Below, one piece after another: positions 1 to 9,463 of a stretch of 64,000 nucleotides of DNA; the stretch's first letter is position 1, and each line of letters starts with the position of its first letter. The stretch is taken from the NCBI RefSeq assembly GCF_050016015.1, contig NZ_JBNHEQ010000015.1:1-64000 (forward strand), in the 5' to 3' direction. Position numbers and translations under genes: made by a program. Origin of the DNA: Trichodesmium sp002260545 (GTDB lineage Bacteria; Cyanobacteriota; Cyanobacteriia; Cyanobacteriales; Microcoleaceae). The notes under the pieces were generated by a model. It made no database searches and had not been told where the DNA came from. It saw nothing but the letters and a program-made list of their open reading frames with translations.

Positions 1-605
1 AATCAGGTACATTTAATGGTCTGAAATATCTTGATTTTCAGCTCTTCATCCTCAAAAATCAGGTACAAGGAAGAAAGAAGAGGAAAAAAAAATTGTCAGC
101 ATTTGTGGAAAAAAAATGTAGGGGTTTGGTCTCCAAATCTCCCTATTTTTACTAGGAAATTGCTGATTAAATCTCAAAGCATTTACAATAAATCAGGTAC
201 ATTTAATGGTCTGAAATATCTTGATTTTCAGCTCTTCATCCTCAAAAATCAGGTACAAGGAAGAAAGAAGAGGAAAAAAAAATTGTCAGCATTTGTGGAA
301 AAAAAATGTAGGGGTTTGGTCTCCAAATCTCCCTATTTTTACTAGGAACTTGCTGATTAAATCTCAAAGCATTTACAATAAATCAGGTGAATTTAATGGT
401 CTGAAATATCTTGATTTTCAGCTCTTCATCCTCAAAAAGAAGGAAGAAGGAAGAAAGAAGAGGAAAAAAAACTGTAGGGCTTTGGTCTCCAAATCTCCCT
501 ATTTTTACTAGGAAATTGCTGATTAAATCTCAAAGCATTTACAATAAATCAGGTGAATTTAATGGTCTGAAATATCTTGATTTTCAGCTCTTCATCCTCA
601 AAAAG
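1..605. repeat. 190-bp tandem repeat, about 3.3 units, cut by window edge
   Basis: Units start at 1, 191, 381 and 547. The first two are almost identical 190-bp copies, the third is 166 bp because of a 24-bp deletion, and the fourth is partial and ends near 605. Each of the first three units carries a GGTTTGG-like segment found in palindromes elsewhere in the window (686-711 and 3633-3653). 190 is not a multiple of three, so the short open frames running across the units are not a conserved protein repeat. The array probably continues upstream of the window. Confidence 0.93.
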
Positions 606-685
606 TTAGCATTTTAGCCAAGATTGGCAAAAAAATTACTCCCCTACTCCCCATTCCTTAAAAAAGACTTTTTCAGCAAACCCAA

Positions 686-711
686 GTAGGGTTTGGAGAC
701 CAAACCCCTAC
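686..711. repeat. GGGTTTGG/CCAAACCC palindrome
   Basis: A hairpin with GGGTTTGG and CCAAACCC arms around a 4-base loop. A second copy with a GGTTTCC centre lies at 3633-3653. The same sequence is partly present in the tandem units at the window start. It is a short dispersed palindrome with no gene attached. Confidence 0.7.
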
Positions 712-720
712 AATAAAATA

Positions 721-820
721 TTACCGAAAAATTAAGGTATAAAGCCTTCTATTTCAAGAGAAAAAAGAAAAACAAATCCTTTTAGTCAATCCTTCTATTA
801 CAGAAGAGGTAATTATTAAT
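721..820 (-). repeat. Two-hairpin dispersed element, degenerate copy
   Basis: Member of the family described at 9232 and 60419, in reverse orientation relative to 9232. It begins ACCGAAAAATTAAGGTATAA, then has a weak hairpin, an A-rich linker and a good CTTCT/AGAAG hairpin. It ends in GTAATTATTAATTG, where other copies carry a 7-bp repeat array. It lies just downstream of the stop codon of the AAA/WD40 gene. Confidence 0.6.
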
Positions 821-830
821 TGTTGAAGAC

Positions 831-3518
831 TTATTTAGAATTGCTATATTCGCCCTCACAAAATTCTCCTACTCTCATAAAATAGTTTGGTCTGTCTTCT
901 AAAAATCTACAACCTTTACTCAAAAGCTCCTCCAAATTTTCCACAGACCTTAACCAAATTTGACCATTACTATCAGCTACAGCAATTTTTTTACCATCTA
1001 AACTAAAGGCTATATCAATCACATTTTCTGAAAATTCAAATTGGCTTATCTGTCGCCCTGATAAATTCCAAAGTCGCACAATACTATCAATTCCAACAGT
1101 ACCTATTAATTCTCCATCAGGACTAAAATTAACTAGCTTAGTATCCAAATGTAAACTTTGAAAATTATTGACTAATCTACCTGTATAAATCTGCCACATT
1201 TCTACTACTCCATTTGATGTTGCTGTTAGTAACATCTGAGGTTTATTGATGCTAAAGTTCATACTAATAGCTTCTACATCTAGGGTTTGAAATTTATTTT
1301 CAGATATATCCCATAACCTAATAGTAGATTTGCCATCTAATGTTGCTAAAAAATTGCTATTAGGACTAAAACGAACACTTCTAATTAAACCATTATTATC
1401 CAAAATTTTATTAGAGGATATAGTTATGGGCGATGATGATAGGTTCCAAATTTGCACAGGAATATCTATACCAGCAGTTGCTAAATATTTACCATCAGGA
1501 CTAAAGCTAATACTATTAACTTCGGTTTGAGATATTTCTAATACATATAATTTTTCTCCTAAACTTTTCTCTAATAGACTCCATATTTTTACCGTACCGT
1601 TACTACCAGCAGTTGCTAAATATTTACCATCAGGATGAAAAATGAGACTATTAACAGATTTTTGTTCTGTTTGCCATTCTGTAATTTTTTTGCCTTCCAG
1701 ATTCCAAATAATTACTTTTCCATCTACTCCTGCTGAGGCTAAAAATTCTTGGTTCGGACTAAATTTTACACTGGTAACTGCACCCTGATGACCTTGCAAA
1801 ATAATTTTTCTTTTCTGAAGTATACTATCTTGAAATTGTTTTTGTTCATCAAGTTTATCAAGAATCATTTGTAAAGCTAATATTGGTCGAGTAGCAGGAT
1901 ATTCTGCTAGAGGAGTATTTTTATTTACTAAAGATTTTAATCTTTGTCCAGCAGAAATAGCTTTGGGTAAAGCTTCTAATAATTCCTGATTTGTTGCCGA
2001 TTGTTTGATAGCTAATAATAAAGCATCAGTGCCAGTTTGTTCAATTTCCCGACTAGATTTTGCTAGTTTAAATCTTTGATGAGCTAATAGTGAAAAACTT
2101 ATGGAAAAAATCAAAGATATACCTAAAATAGTGGAACCTATTTGAATCCAACGTTTAGCTTTTTTTTGTGCTTTAACAACTTCTGCTTGAGCTTTTTTAG
2201 TTTCGATTTTTGTTGATTCTAAAGTTTCTGTCTGAGCATCTAATACTAATTTCTGGCTAGTAGTCAAAAATTGGAAATCTTGATTCCTTAAACTTTTTCC
2301 GGCTGCCCAAATTAAAGCTGATTGTAAATTTTTACCTTGCAATAAATAGCCATTATCTGCACAATTAGAATTGAGCCATGCTTTAATTTCCTCCGAATAT
2401 GGAGGCAACTTTTCCAATTCCTCAATAATCATTTCTTGATGAAAAACCGTCCCATATATGGGATTAGCAACTATTAACTTACTATCTCGTTTAACTACTA
2501 ATCCAGATAACCTAAGTTCCATTTGTTCCGGACTATTATCCCCTACTATTCCCGTCAAATTATTCTGTAAAATTTCCTGATATAATCCTAATCTCCTGAC
2601 TATTCTTTCATCCTTTCTGAAGATTCGATCGCGAATAGTTTTTAAATGTTCTGGTATATCTTGTGCTTCCCAATTATGAATAATTTTCGACCTCACAATT
2701 TCTGCTACTCCCTCTGCCGAATTAATAATTAATTCTCCATTTTCAATTAATAGTTTACAGAGCTTTTGAGTTAAAAATGGTTGCCCTCCAGTCCAAGTTA
2801 AAACCTCTTGTAAAACTGCCTCCGGTTCCTGACAAATTTCGACTAATCCATCCATCAATGGTAAAGCTTCATCTAATTGAAAACCAGTTAGTTCAATTGC
2901 CCTGCCAATATTAAAAGGTGTACTACTTTTATCCTGACATAAATCTTGAGGTGTACTAACTCCCAACAAAGCAAAAGTTAGACGATTATATTCTTGATTA
3001 TTAGCACGTTTGTTGTAACAAGCTCGAATAAACCCTAAAAAATCATCCACAGGGAAATCTAAAGCAAGAATACTATCAATTTCATCAATAAAAATCACAA
3101 TATTATGATTAATTTGTGTCAGTAATACAGTTTCAATAAACTCACTTAATCTTTGTACAGGAGCCAGATAATCTCGTTCCCGCCACCAAGTACGAATATT
3201 CACATATTCTGATAGATCAAAATTATTTTCTAATATTCTGAGAATACCTGCATACCACTGTTCAATAGTAACACCCCGATTACCAATTTCTGAAATGTCG
3301 ATCGCCACACAATAAATACCCTCTTTTTGTAATCTTTGAATTGTTCTAACTTGCAAACTAGATTTTCCCATTTGACGAGAATTAAGAACATAACAAAACT
3401 CACCCGCTTTTAGACCTTCATAGAAATCTGCATCTGCTCGTCGCTGAACATAATTAGGTGCATTTTTGGGAAGACAACCACCAACTTGATAATAAGATTT
3501 TTGAGTTGAAGTATTCAT
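831..3518 (-). CDS. AAA-like (AAA_35) STAND ATPase with C-terminal WD40 propeller
   Basis: An 895-residue protein. The N-terminal half resembles the AAA-like/AAA_35 domain common in filamentous cyanobacteria, with a variant Walker A NSRQMGKSS (residues 46-54) and a Walker B IVIFIDEID (about 139-147). A single hydrophobic segment at about 456-478 probably anchors the protein in a membrane. From about 569 onward are roughly seven WD40 units with repeated FSPDGKYLATAG and IWNL-type signatures, enough for one propeller. The family is thought to act as an NTP-driven sensor whose propeller binds a partner or ligand; the signal is unknown. There is no close neighbour in operon distance. The ATP-binding loop lacks the usual GxxxxGKT glycine, which is typical of this family rather than a sign of decay. 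Confidence 0.88.
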   Translation of the reverse strand: MNTSTQKSYYQVGGCLPKNAPNYVQRRADADFYEGLKAGEFCYVLNSRQMGKSSLQVRTIQRLQKEGIYCVAIDISEIGNRGVTIEQWYAGILRILENNFDLSEYVNIRTWWRERDYLAPVQRLSEFIETVLLTQINHNIVIFIDEIDSILALDFPVDDFLGFIRACYNKRANNQEYNRLTFALLGVSTPQDLCQDKSSTPFNIGRAIELTGFQLDEALPLMDGLVEICQEPEAVLQEVLTWTGGQPFLTQKLCKLLIENGELIINSAEGVAEIVRSKIIHNWEAQDIPEHLKTIRDRIFRKDERIVRRLGLYQEILQNNLTGIVGDNSPEQMELRLSGLVVKRDSKLIVANPIYGTVFHQEMIIEELEKLPPYSEEIKAWLNSNCADNGYLLQGKNLQSALIWAAGKSLRNQDFQFLTTSQKLVLDAQTETLESTKIETKKAQAEVVKAQKKAKRWIQIGSTILGISLIFSISFSLLAHQRFKLAKSSREIEQTGTDALLLAIKQSATNQELLEALPKAISAGQRLKSLVNKNTPLAEYPATRPILALQMILDKLDEQKQFQDSILQKRKIILQGHQGAVTSVKFSPNQEFLASAGVDGKVIIWNLEGKKITEWQTEQKSVNSLIFHPDGKYLATAGSNGTVKIWSLLEKSLGEKLYVLEISQTEVNSISFSPDGKYLATAGIDIPVQIWNLSSSPITISSNKILDNNGLIRSVRFSPNSNFLATLDGKSTIRLWDISENKFQTLDVEAISMNFSINKPQMLLTATSNGVVEMWQIYTGRLVNNFQSLHLDTKLVNFSPDGELIGTVGIDSIVRLWNLSGRQISQFEFSENVIDIAFSLDGKKIAVADSNGQIWLRSVENLEELLSKGCRFLEDRPNYFMRVGEFCEGEYSNSK

Positions 3519-4340
3519 ATTATGGAAGTATTTATCGTCTAAGTGAATAGTTATTTTGTAAGCATTCAGCTATTAGCTATCAGTTAGAGCAATCAGTTGT
3601 AATTTGTGATAATTTGTAATATTTTATCTAACGGGGTTTGGTTTCCAAACCCCTACATTTTTTTCTCACATCTCATTGCTGATTGCTATATCAGCTATTA
3701 GTTATTAACTCATTGTATTGGAAGGAATAATTAATCTCCAAGGAGAATTAAAAGTTACTAATACTATTACAATTATCCCGTGAGGAATTATTAGCAAGAT
3801 TTAATAGTGAGAATTAATGCTGTTTTCCATAGTAACTTAGAATTAAGTTCAGAATTAGAAGTATAAGATGATTTAACTGAGTATTTCAAGCCTGCAACTA
3901 AACTCGGAGGTTCACTGATAACTGATAACTGATAACTGAAAAGAGTGATCGCTTTTTTATCCTCAACTAATTTATAGGTAAATTTATCTAGAAAAATTTG
4001 ATTAGCATAATTGTAGCTAACATTTGTAAAGATTCTGTAAAGATTTTATCAAGTGAATATGAATAAGCTGATAAATTCATCTGATACTCTAATATTAAAC
4101 TTATTAAACTTGATGTATTTACACAGATGTGATAAGGTGTTATAGTATAAACATCTAAACCATAAAACCGTAAACAACATTACTGCAGATAAAAAACAAT
4201 CTTAAGTTGTAACGGTTGATTGGGAGTTTACAGGGTCATCTACATAGAGGAAAGCGATCGCTAACGCTAGCGGAACTTAATCTTGTTGCTTTCCAGAGTT
4301 GAACTATTCATATTTCATACCCCTGATAAAGTAGAAAAAG
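3519..4340. other. Gene-poor gap with palindrome and 7-bp repeats
   Basis: No gene was recognised. The gap holds a GGGGTTTGG/CCAAACCCC palindrome (3633-3653) and a segment near 3694-3760 that recurs inverted at about 17840-17945. It also holds a run of about three and a half ACTGATA heptamers (3914-3938) and a HIP1 site near 4254. Confidence 0.6.
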
Positions 4341-4778
4341 ATGCCTAAAAAAGCCTATCTCAAATCCCACCTGAGCGAAGCAGAAATCAAAAATCGCTAT
4401 CTCCAAATTAGAGATAGAGTAGAATCTCGACGCTGGCACCTGTTGTGGTTAGTGTCTCAAAAGTGGACTATTAAAGAAGCAGCTCAAGCTTTGGGTCTTA
4501 ACTATGATTATGCTAAGGATATAGTAAAAAGTTATAATCAAAAAGGGCCGGATGCAATTTTAAATCGGCGGAAAACCCGGAAATTTTACCCTTCTCATGC
4601 TTTACTCAGTCCAGAACAACAAGAACAATTACGCATAGCACTGAAAAGTCCACCTCAAGACCAAGCAAGCTGGACTGGGCCAAAAGTAGCAGAATGGATT
4701 GCTAAGACAATTGGACGCGATCGCGTTTCTCCCCAGCGTGGTTGGGAATATATGAAAAAATGTAGTTCAAGTGTTTAA
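4341..4778 (+). pseudogene. Truncated IS630-type transposase (HTH domain only)
   Basis: The 145 residues match the N-terminal helix-turn-helix/winged-helix part of cyanobacterial IS630-family transposases. The DNA-binding segment is around KWTIKEAAQALGLNYDYAKD, and the region ends with the usual RGWEYMKKC. Intact family members continue with a DDE catalytic domain. Here the frame stops a few residues later, and only AATTTAGAATT-type simple repeats follow. The gene is therefore a 5' remnant without catalytic residues and cannot transpose by itself. No terminal inverted repeats were found nearby. The remnant lies between two STAND ATPase genes, which suggests that past insertions shaped this region. 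Confidence 0.8.
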
Positions 4779-4870
4779 GAATTTAGAATTTAGAATTTAT
4801 AATTCAGAATTCAGGAGTCAGAATTTAGAATTCAGTAGTCAGAATTGAGGTACGAAACCCAACTTACAAA

Positions 4871-5008
4871 ACTGATAACTGATAACTGATAACTGATAAC
4901 TGAAATGGCGCACCGATAAATCCTAAAAACCTAACCCCCCTGCCCCCCTACCCTACCAGGGAATGGGGGTGAATAAGCCTCTTTCCTCGCAGGAGAGAGG
5001 TTTTTATA
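4871..5008 (+). repeat. ACTGATA heptamer array plus GC-rich two-hairpin repeat
   Basis: Almost five ACTGATA units (4871-4903) are followed by a C-rich/G-rich hairpin around 4937-4971. After that comes a CCTCTTTCCT/AGGAGAGAGG hairpin at about 4979-5001 followed by TTTTT. The second hairpin could terminate plus-strand transcription. The arrangement, a heptamer array and then two hairpins, parallels the separate family at 9232. Confidence 0.65.
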
Positions 5009-5024
5009 AGTTTACAAACAGCTT

Positions 5025-8000
5025 CTAATGAGCATTCCTATTTTCTAATCGCTGCAATTTCTTTTTTGCCCACTCCCGCAGTTGTTCGTCTGCGTCATTT
5101 TCTGCTCTGTCTTGTAATAGTGGGAGGGTTTGCGGATGGTTTGGATATTGTTCGACTATTGCCTCTAGTGCTATTTGTCGAGGGTTATCTTGAAAATCAT
5201 ATTCACGTTGAAAGGGGTCATTGAGGGCGGTATGATAAAACAATTCAAAAATTCTCGGCTTGTGTTTCCAACCAGTAGCAATTTGTCGCACCGCTTCAAC
5301 TCGCACATCCCAATTCTCATCAGACTCTACCCATTGTTTGAGTAATTCTAAAATTCCCGACTCGTGTTTCCAACCAGTAGCTATTTGTCGCACCGCTTCA
5401 CCTCGCACATCCCAATTCTCATCAGACTCTACCCATTGTTTAAGTAAATCTAAAACACCGGGTTCATGTTTCCAACCAGTAGCAATTTGTCGCACTGCTT
5501 CAGCTCGCACATAGCAATTCTCATTAGATTCTACCCATTGTCTGAGTAAATCTAAAATTCCCGGTTTATCTTTCCAACCAGTAGCAATTTGTCGTATCGC
5601 TTCCCGCCGCACACTCGAACTTTCGTCAGACTCTGCCGATTGTTTGAGTAATTCAAAAATTCCCGGTTTATCTTTCCAATCAGTAGCTATTTGTTGCACT
5701 GCTTCAACTCGCAAATCCGAATCTACTCTTTGTTTAAGTAGTTCAAAAATTTCCGGTTTATCTTTCCAAGCAGCAGCTATTTGTAGTACCGCTTCAAGTT
5801 CTGCACTTGAACTATTACCAGACTTTACCCTTTGCTTGAGTAAATCTAAAATTCCTGGCTCATGTTTCCAACCAGTAGCTATTTGTAGCACCGCTTCAAC
5901 TCTCACATCCCAATTCTCATTAAACTCTACCCATTGTTTGAGTAACTCTAAAATTTCTGGTTGCTCTTTCCAACCATTAGTAATTTGTCTCACCGCTTCA
6001 ACTCTTACACTCAAACTATTGTGAGATTCTACCCATTGTTTGAGTAAATCTAAAATTCCTGGTTCATGTTTCCAACCACTTGCTATTTGTCGCACCGCTT
6101 CCTGTCGCACATCCCAATTCAGATTAGACTTTACCCATTGTTTGAATAATTCTAAAGTTTCTGGTTTTCCTTTGCCTAAAGTAGCAATTTGTTGCATCGC
6201 TTCCCGTCGTACATCCCAACCATCATCAGACAATATCTGTTGCTTGAGTAACTCTATAATTTCTAGTTTGTCTTTGTCTAAAGTAGCAATTTGTCGCACT
6301 GCTTCCTGTCGCACAATCCAATTATTACGAGATACTAGCAATTGTTTGAGCCAGGTGTAGGTTAAAGGATCATCTCTCCAGGTTGCAGCCACTACTTGCA
6401 CAGCTTGACCACGAATTTTACGACCTAAGGCTACATTTTTCTGATAAATTTCTTCAGATTCACTGTTATAGAATTTATAAGAATAACCACGGATATACTC
6501 AGTCAAATCTTTTAACCTTTTTAATAACCGATTTCCCACATCACCAATACTCTGACGACTCCTAACTTCAAACAAACACTTGCCAGCCAAAAATAAATTC
6601 TTAAACTCTTCTTCTTCTCCATCTTGTTCCATTAAATAACTAATAATTTCTCCTACAAATCTTGGATCAATCATCCCCGCAATTAACCGCAAAACCTCAT
6701 GCCATTTTTCATCCCGCCAATGCTTACCAAAAACATCATTTATCAAATCATCTTGAGAAATTTTCTGTTCCTTTTCAAACTGCCAAACAAAACTCGAAGC
6801 ACAAAAATATTCCAAAAAAGTCCGATGCACAAAAGCATAATACCCAGCGCCGACAAAACATAAAATAAAATTCCGATGCCGTAACTGTTCCATCAACGCC
6901 CTAGCCACAGTTCTTGCATCATTAATACCCATAACTTTTAAAGAATTAATGATAGTTTTTTCCAAATCATCTCCATGAATCAAATTACCAGCTAAACCTT
7001 CCTTATTCCCCTGCATAAAAAAAGCTACCTGACGCAAAATTGCCTGCTTATCTTTATAATCAATAGTCTTCGGGTTAAGATTCGCATCAACCAGCGTCCG
7101 TTCCATATCCCACTGCTGTAATAAAATCCGCGAAGCTTGATTATAAAGTTCAGCCCTATCTCTCGGCAATTCTTGATGACGATTCAAAATAGCCATCATA
7201 GTTAATAACAGGGGATTTTCCGACAATTCTTTAATAGCTGAAGAATTTTTAATTGCCAGTTTCAACCTTTCTCTTTTCCTCTCCCTTTCCGCCTCATCTT
7301 GATAAGTTAAATTGTGCCAACGTTGAATAAAATCCTCAACTTGTTCCGCTTCTAAATCTTGCAACATAAAATGATAAAACTCAGCATCCCGGAGTTTTTG
7401 TGGTTTATAACCAATCACCCGCGAAGTAACAATTACCCGCACATTTTTATAATTATTAGTAAACCGATGAATATCATTTATTACATCCTCTCGCTTGCCA
7501 GGGTCAAAAACTTCATCTAACCCATCAAATATCACAATTGCATTGCCATTTTGTAATTTTTCATGGAGTTCTTGTTGAGGAAAATGACAAACAACTCCAC
7601 TACCTTGTTCCAGAAAATCTAGAAAATTCTTGCACTTATTCCCATCATGGTTCCGCACATAAGTCCGCAGTTCAATTAACAGAGGAATTGGCTTTAACGA
7701 TAAATCTTTTCGAGGTAATTCAGCCCATTGTAGAGCAATATATTGTAATAAAGTAGACTTACCAGAACCGGGGTCGCCCAGAATAACTAAATATTTATAT
7801 TTGTTATCTTCTATTAATTCCAAAACCGAGCGAGTTTGCTGTTCAAAATATCTCCGATGGCGACCTTCCAATTGTTCTGGAGAAAAATCTGACTCAAGCT
7901 GACCGCTATCTTTTAATTGCTTCAAATATTCTTTAGGAATCTCATGTATTTGAGGCATAAATTCTTGAGATTCTCGGACATTTTGAGGGATAAACATTCG

Positions 8001-8645
8001 CCATAATTTCAAATTATTATAACCATAACCACTCGTATCTAAACTTTCTAATTTGAGATTTCCATATTGTTCTCGGATTCCCTCTTGATGTTTTCTGAGG
8101 TCAAAATCTGGTTTAATTTCCGAGTTTTGATTTGCTAGTTTATCCAGATTTTCAGCATTTAATATTTCCCGTAATTCATCAGACTGCCGGATAATATTTT
8201 TAACATTTCTCCGATATTGCTTGGCAAGAAATTCCCAGTCAAAATCATCTGGTAAAGGTGGATTAATTTCGTTCCAGGTAGTAGCCAATTTATTAGTCTC
8301 TAAAAGTTTGAGATTATTATCAAAAGCACTAACCAAAACCTCTAAAACAGACCGATTTTTAATAAACTGTTTTAAAGGTTTAATATATTCCTTTAACTCA
8401 CTTTCACTCAATTCAGCATTTTTTAACTCTTGCTTTCCCAAATCTAAAAAATCTTTAATTGCTTCTGCCGTAGCTTTTTTTAAAGGTTCTTTGTTTGCTA
8501 TCCTACCAACAATATTAGAAATACCTTCTTTGCCAAAATCTTTAACATAATCTTCAGCAGTACCCTTAGCTAATTCTCCAATAACTTCCTGAGCAATAAA
8601 TTTAACCGCTTCACTACCCCCCCAAGCAATTAACAATTCAATCAT
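5025..8645 (-). CDS. NACHT NTPase with C-terminal 34-residue HEAT-like repeats
   Basis: A 1206-residue STAND protein. The first 150 or so residues are predicted helical and may be the signalling domain. The NACHT module has Walker A GDPGSGKST (about 288-296) and Walker B AIVIFDGLDEV (about 365-375). It continues through the TSRV and ENPLLLTMMA motifs typical of NACHT ATPases. Residues about 770-1150 hold at least eleven consecutive units of 34 residues with the consensus VRxEAVRQIATGWKHxPGIL followed by a LLKQWVESDENWD-like tail. One unit is four residues short. These resemble HEAT repeats and probably form the ligand-sensing solenoid. NACHT proteins of this design include known bacterial antiphage factors, but this protein's role is inferred only from architecture. 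The start codon follows no strong Shine-Dalgarno sequence. Confidence 0.9.
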   Translation of the reverse strand: MIELLIAWGGSEAVKFIAQEVIGELAKGTAEDYVKDFGKEGISNIVGRIANKEPLKKATAEAIKDFLDLGKQELKNAELSESELKEYIKPLKQFIKNRSVLEVLVSAFDNNLKLLETNKLATTWNEINPPLPDDFDWEFLAKQYRRNVKNIIRQSDELREILNAENLDKLANQNSEIKPDFDLRKHQEGIREQYGNLKLESLDTSGYGYNNLKLWRMFIPQNVRESQEFMPQIHEIPKEYLKQLKDSGQLESDFSPEQLEGRHRRYFEQQTRSVLELIEDNKYKYLVILGDPGSGKSTLLQYIALQWAELPRKDLSLKPIPLLIELRTYVRNHDGNKCKNFLDFLEQGSGVVCHFPQQELHEKLQNGNAIVIFDGLDEVFDPGKREDVINDIHRFTNNYKNVRVIVTSRVIGYKPQKLRDAEFYHFMLQDLEAEQVEDFIQRWHNLTYQDEAERERKRERLKLAIKNSSAIKELSENPLLLTMMAILNRHQELPRDRAELYNQASRILLQQWDMERTLVDANLNPKTIDYKDKQAILRQVAFFMQGNKEGLAGNLIHGDDLEKTIINSLKVMGINDARTVARALMEQLRHRNFILCFVGAGYYAFVHRTFLEYFCASSFVWQFEKEQKISQDDLINDVFGKHWRDEKWHEVLRLIAGMIDPRFVGEIISYLMEQDGEEEEFKNLFLAGKCLFEVRSRQSIGDVGNRLLKRLKDLTEYIRGYSYKFYNSESEEIYQKNVALGRKIRGQAVQVVAATWRDDPLTYTWLKQLLVSRNNWIVRQEAVRQIATLDKDKLEIIELLKQQILSDDGWDVRREAMQQIATLGKGKPETLELFKQWVKSNLNWDVRQEAVRQIASGWKHEPGILDLLKQWVESHNSLSVRVEAVRQITNGWKEQPEILELLKQWVEFNENWDVRVEAVLQIATGWKHEPGILDLLKQRVKSGNSSSAELEAVLQIAAAWKDKPEIFELLKQRVDSDLRVEAVQQIATDWKDKPGIFELLKQSAESDESSSVRREAIRQIATGWKDKPGILDLLRQWVESNENCYVRAEAVRQIATGWKHEPGVLDLLKQWVESDENWDVRGEAVRQIATGWKHESGILELLKQWVESDENWDVRVEAVRQIATGWKHKPRIFELFYHTALNDPFQREYDFQDNPRQIALEAIVEQYPNHPQTLPLLQDRAENDADEQLREWAKKKLQRLENRNAH

Positions 8646-8811
8646 AATTATTCAATCTCTTATATGTTAGTTATTTTTAATTATAGTCATTAAAACTGTT
8701 GCTTGTTTGTAGTTGCGCTTTAGCGCCAGTTCATTATTGTAGTGGGATGAAATACCTAAAAATGTAGGTTGGGTAGAAAGAAGTGAAACCCAACAAAGTG
8801 TCAGTCCAGTA

Positions 8812-8873
8812 GGGTGCGTTAGACATCTAAAATATCAGGTTTGACAGAGATTTAACAATTTGTCGTAACGCAC
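8812..8873. repeat. GGTGCGTTA hairpin element
   Basis: Terminal inverted repeats GGTGCGTTA and TAACGCACC flank about 44 bp. Related copies occur at 43433-43496 and 48338-48398, where GGTGCGTTACGACGG faces a degenerate partner. The form suggests a small non-autonomous (MITE-like) element. Confidence 0.65.
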
Positions 8874-8877
8874 CGTT

Positions 8878-9133
8878 CTAGTAAGTGTTCGCTCCACTTA
8901 TCTTTAGAATAAACCCAACAAAGCTTTATTAGTGTTGGGTTTGCTACGTCAACCCAACCTACTACAGTGACATATCTAAAATGTTGTAATAGTTCGCAGC
9001 AAAACCTAGTAAGTGTTCGCTCCACTTATCCGTAGAATAAACCCAACAAAGCTTTATTAGTGTTGGGTTTCCTACGTCAACCCAACCTACTACAGTGACA
9101 TATCTAAAATGTTGTAATAATTCGCATCAAAAC
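8878..9133. repeat. 128-bp tandem duplication
   Basis: Two nearly identical 128-bp units occupy 8878-9005 and 9006-9133, each starting CTAGTAAGTGTTCGCTCCAC. Each unit contains a CCCAACAAAGC...GTTGGGTTT inverted repeat. There are only a few mismatches, so the duplication is recent. Confidence 0.9.
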
Positions 9134-9185
9134 CTAGTATAGTAAGATAGTTAACCTTATATCAATTCATTTGAGAGATGTCATT

Positions 9186-9229
9186 TCAGTTATCAGTTAT
9201 CAGTTATCAGTTAACAGTTAACAGTTAAC
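9186..9229. repeat. TCAGTTA heptamer array (STRR)
   Basis: About six 7-bp units of CAGTTAT and CAGTTAA type run directly into the two-hairpin element that begins at 9232. Confidence 0.85.
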
Positions 9230-9231
9230 TG

Positions 9232-9330
9232 TACCTCTGGTTAAACCCAGAGGCTTGACATAAGGAATATTCTATTTTTTTATCCCCTTAAAAGGGGAGG
9301 CTTGATACCTTTTTTTTTGTCAGAAATAGT
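9232..9330 (+). repeat. Two-hairpin dispersed element (best copy)
   Basis: The layout is TACCTCTGG...CCAGAGG (hairpin 1), a 35-40 bp AT-rich linker, then CCCCTTAAAAGGGG (hairpin 2) followed by AGGCTTGATACC and a T-run. Related copies are at 721, 17444, 22190 (partial), 32415, 59671, 60347 (partial) and 60419. Paired hairpins of this kind recall non-autonomous derivatives of IS200/IS605 elements, but that link is an inference. Confidence 0.75.
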
Positions 9331-9400
9331 TCCAAACTTTAGATTTTCAATAATTTCCTGAAATTACTATATTGTCAAAATTTTGAGGCTATAAAATCTA

Positions 9401-9432
9401 ACTTTTGACTTTTGACTTTTGACTTTTAACTT
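9401..9432. repeat. ACTTTTG heptamer array
   Basis: Four to five 7-bp units lie just upstream of the FAD oxidoreductase pseudogene. Confidence 0.8.
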
Positions 9433-9463
9433 CCGTGAAACGGTTGAATTATCCCCAAAATAT

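Larger units (their letters stand above)
8646..9231. other. Repeat-filled gap upstream of the NACHT gene
   Basis: No gene is seen. Contents in order are a GGTGCGTTA/TAACGCACC hairpin (8812-8873), a 128-bp direct duplication (8878-9133) and an array of TCAGTTA/TTAACAG heptamers (about 9186-9229). Any promoter for the NACHT gene would lie at the left end; none stood out. Confidence 0.6.

Noticed and set aside
31..617. Three similar overlapping plus-strand open frames in the tandem repeat
   Set aside because: They arise from a 190-bp repeat whose length is not a multiple of three, have low-complexity Lys/Arg/Ser composition and no ribosome-binding site.
5260..6868. Plus-strand open frames opposite the NACHT gene
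   Set aside because: They are antisense shadows of the repeat region. The repeated Ser/Cys-rich sequence mirrors the 34-residue repeats of the real gene.
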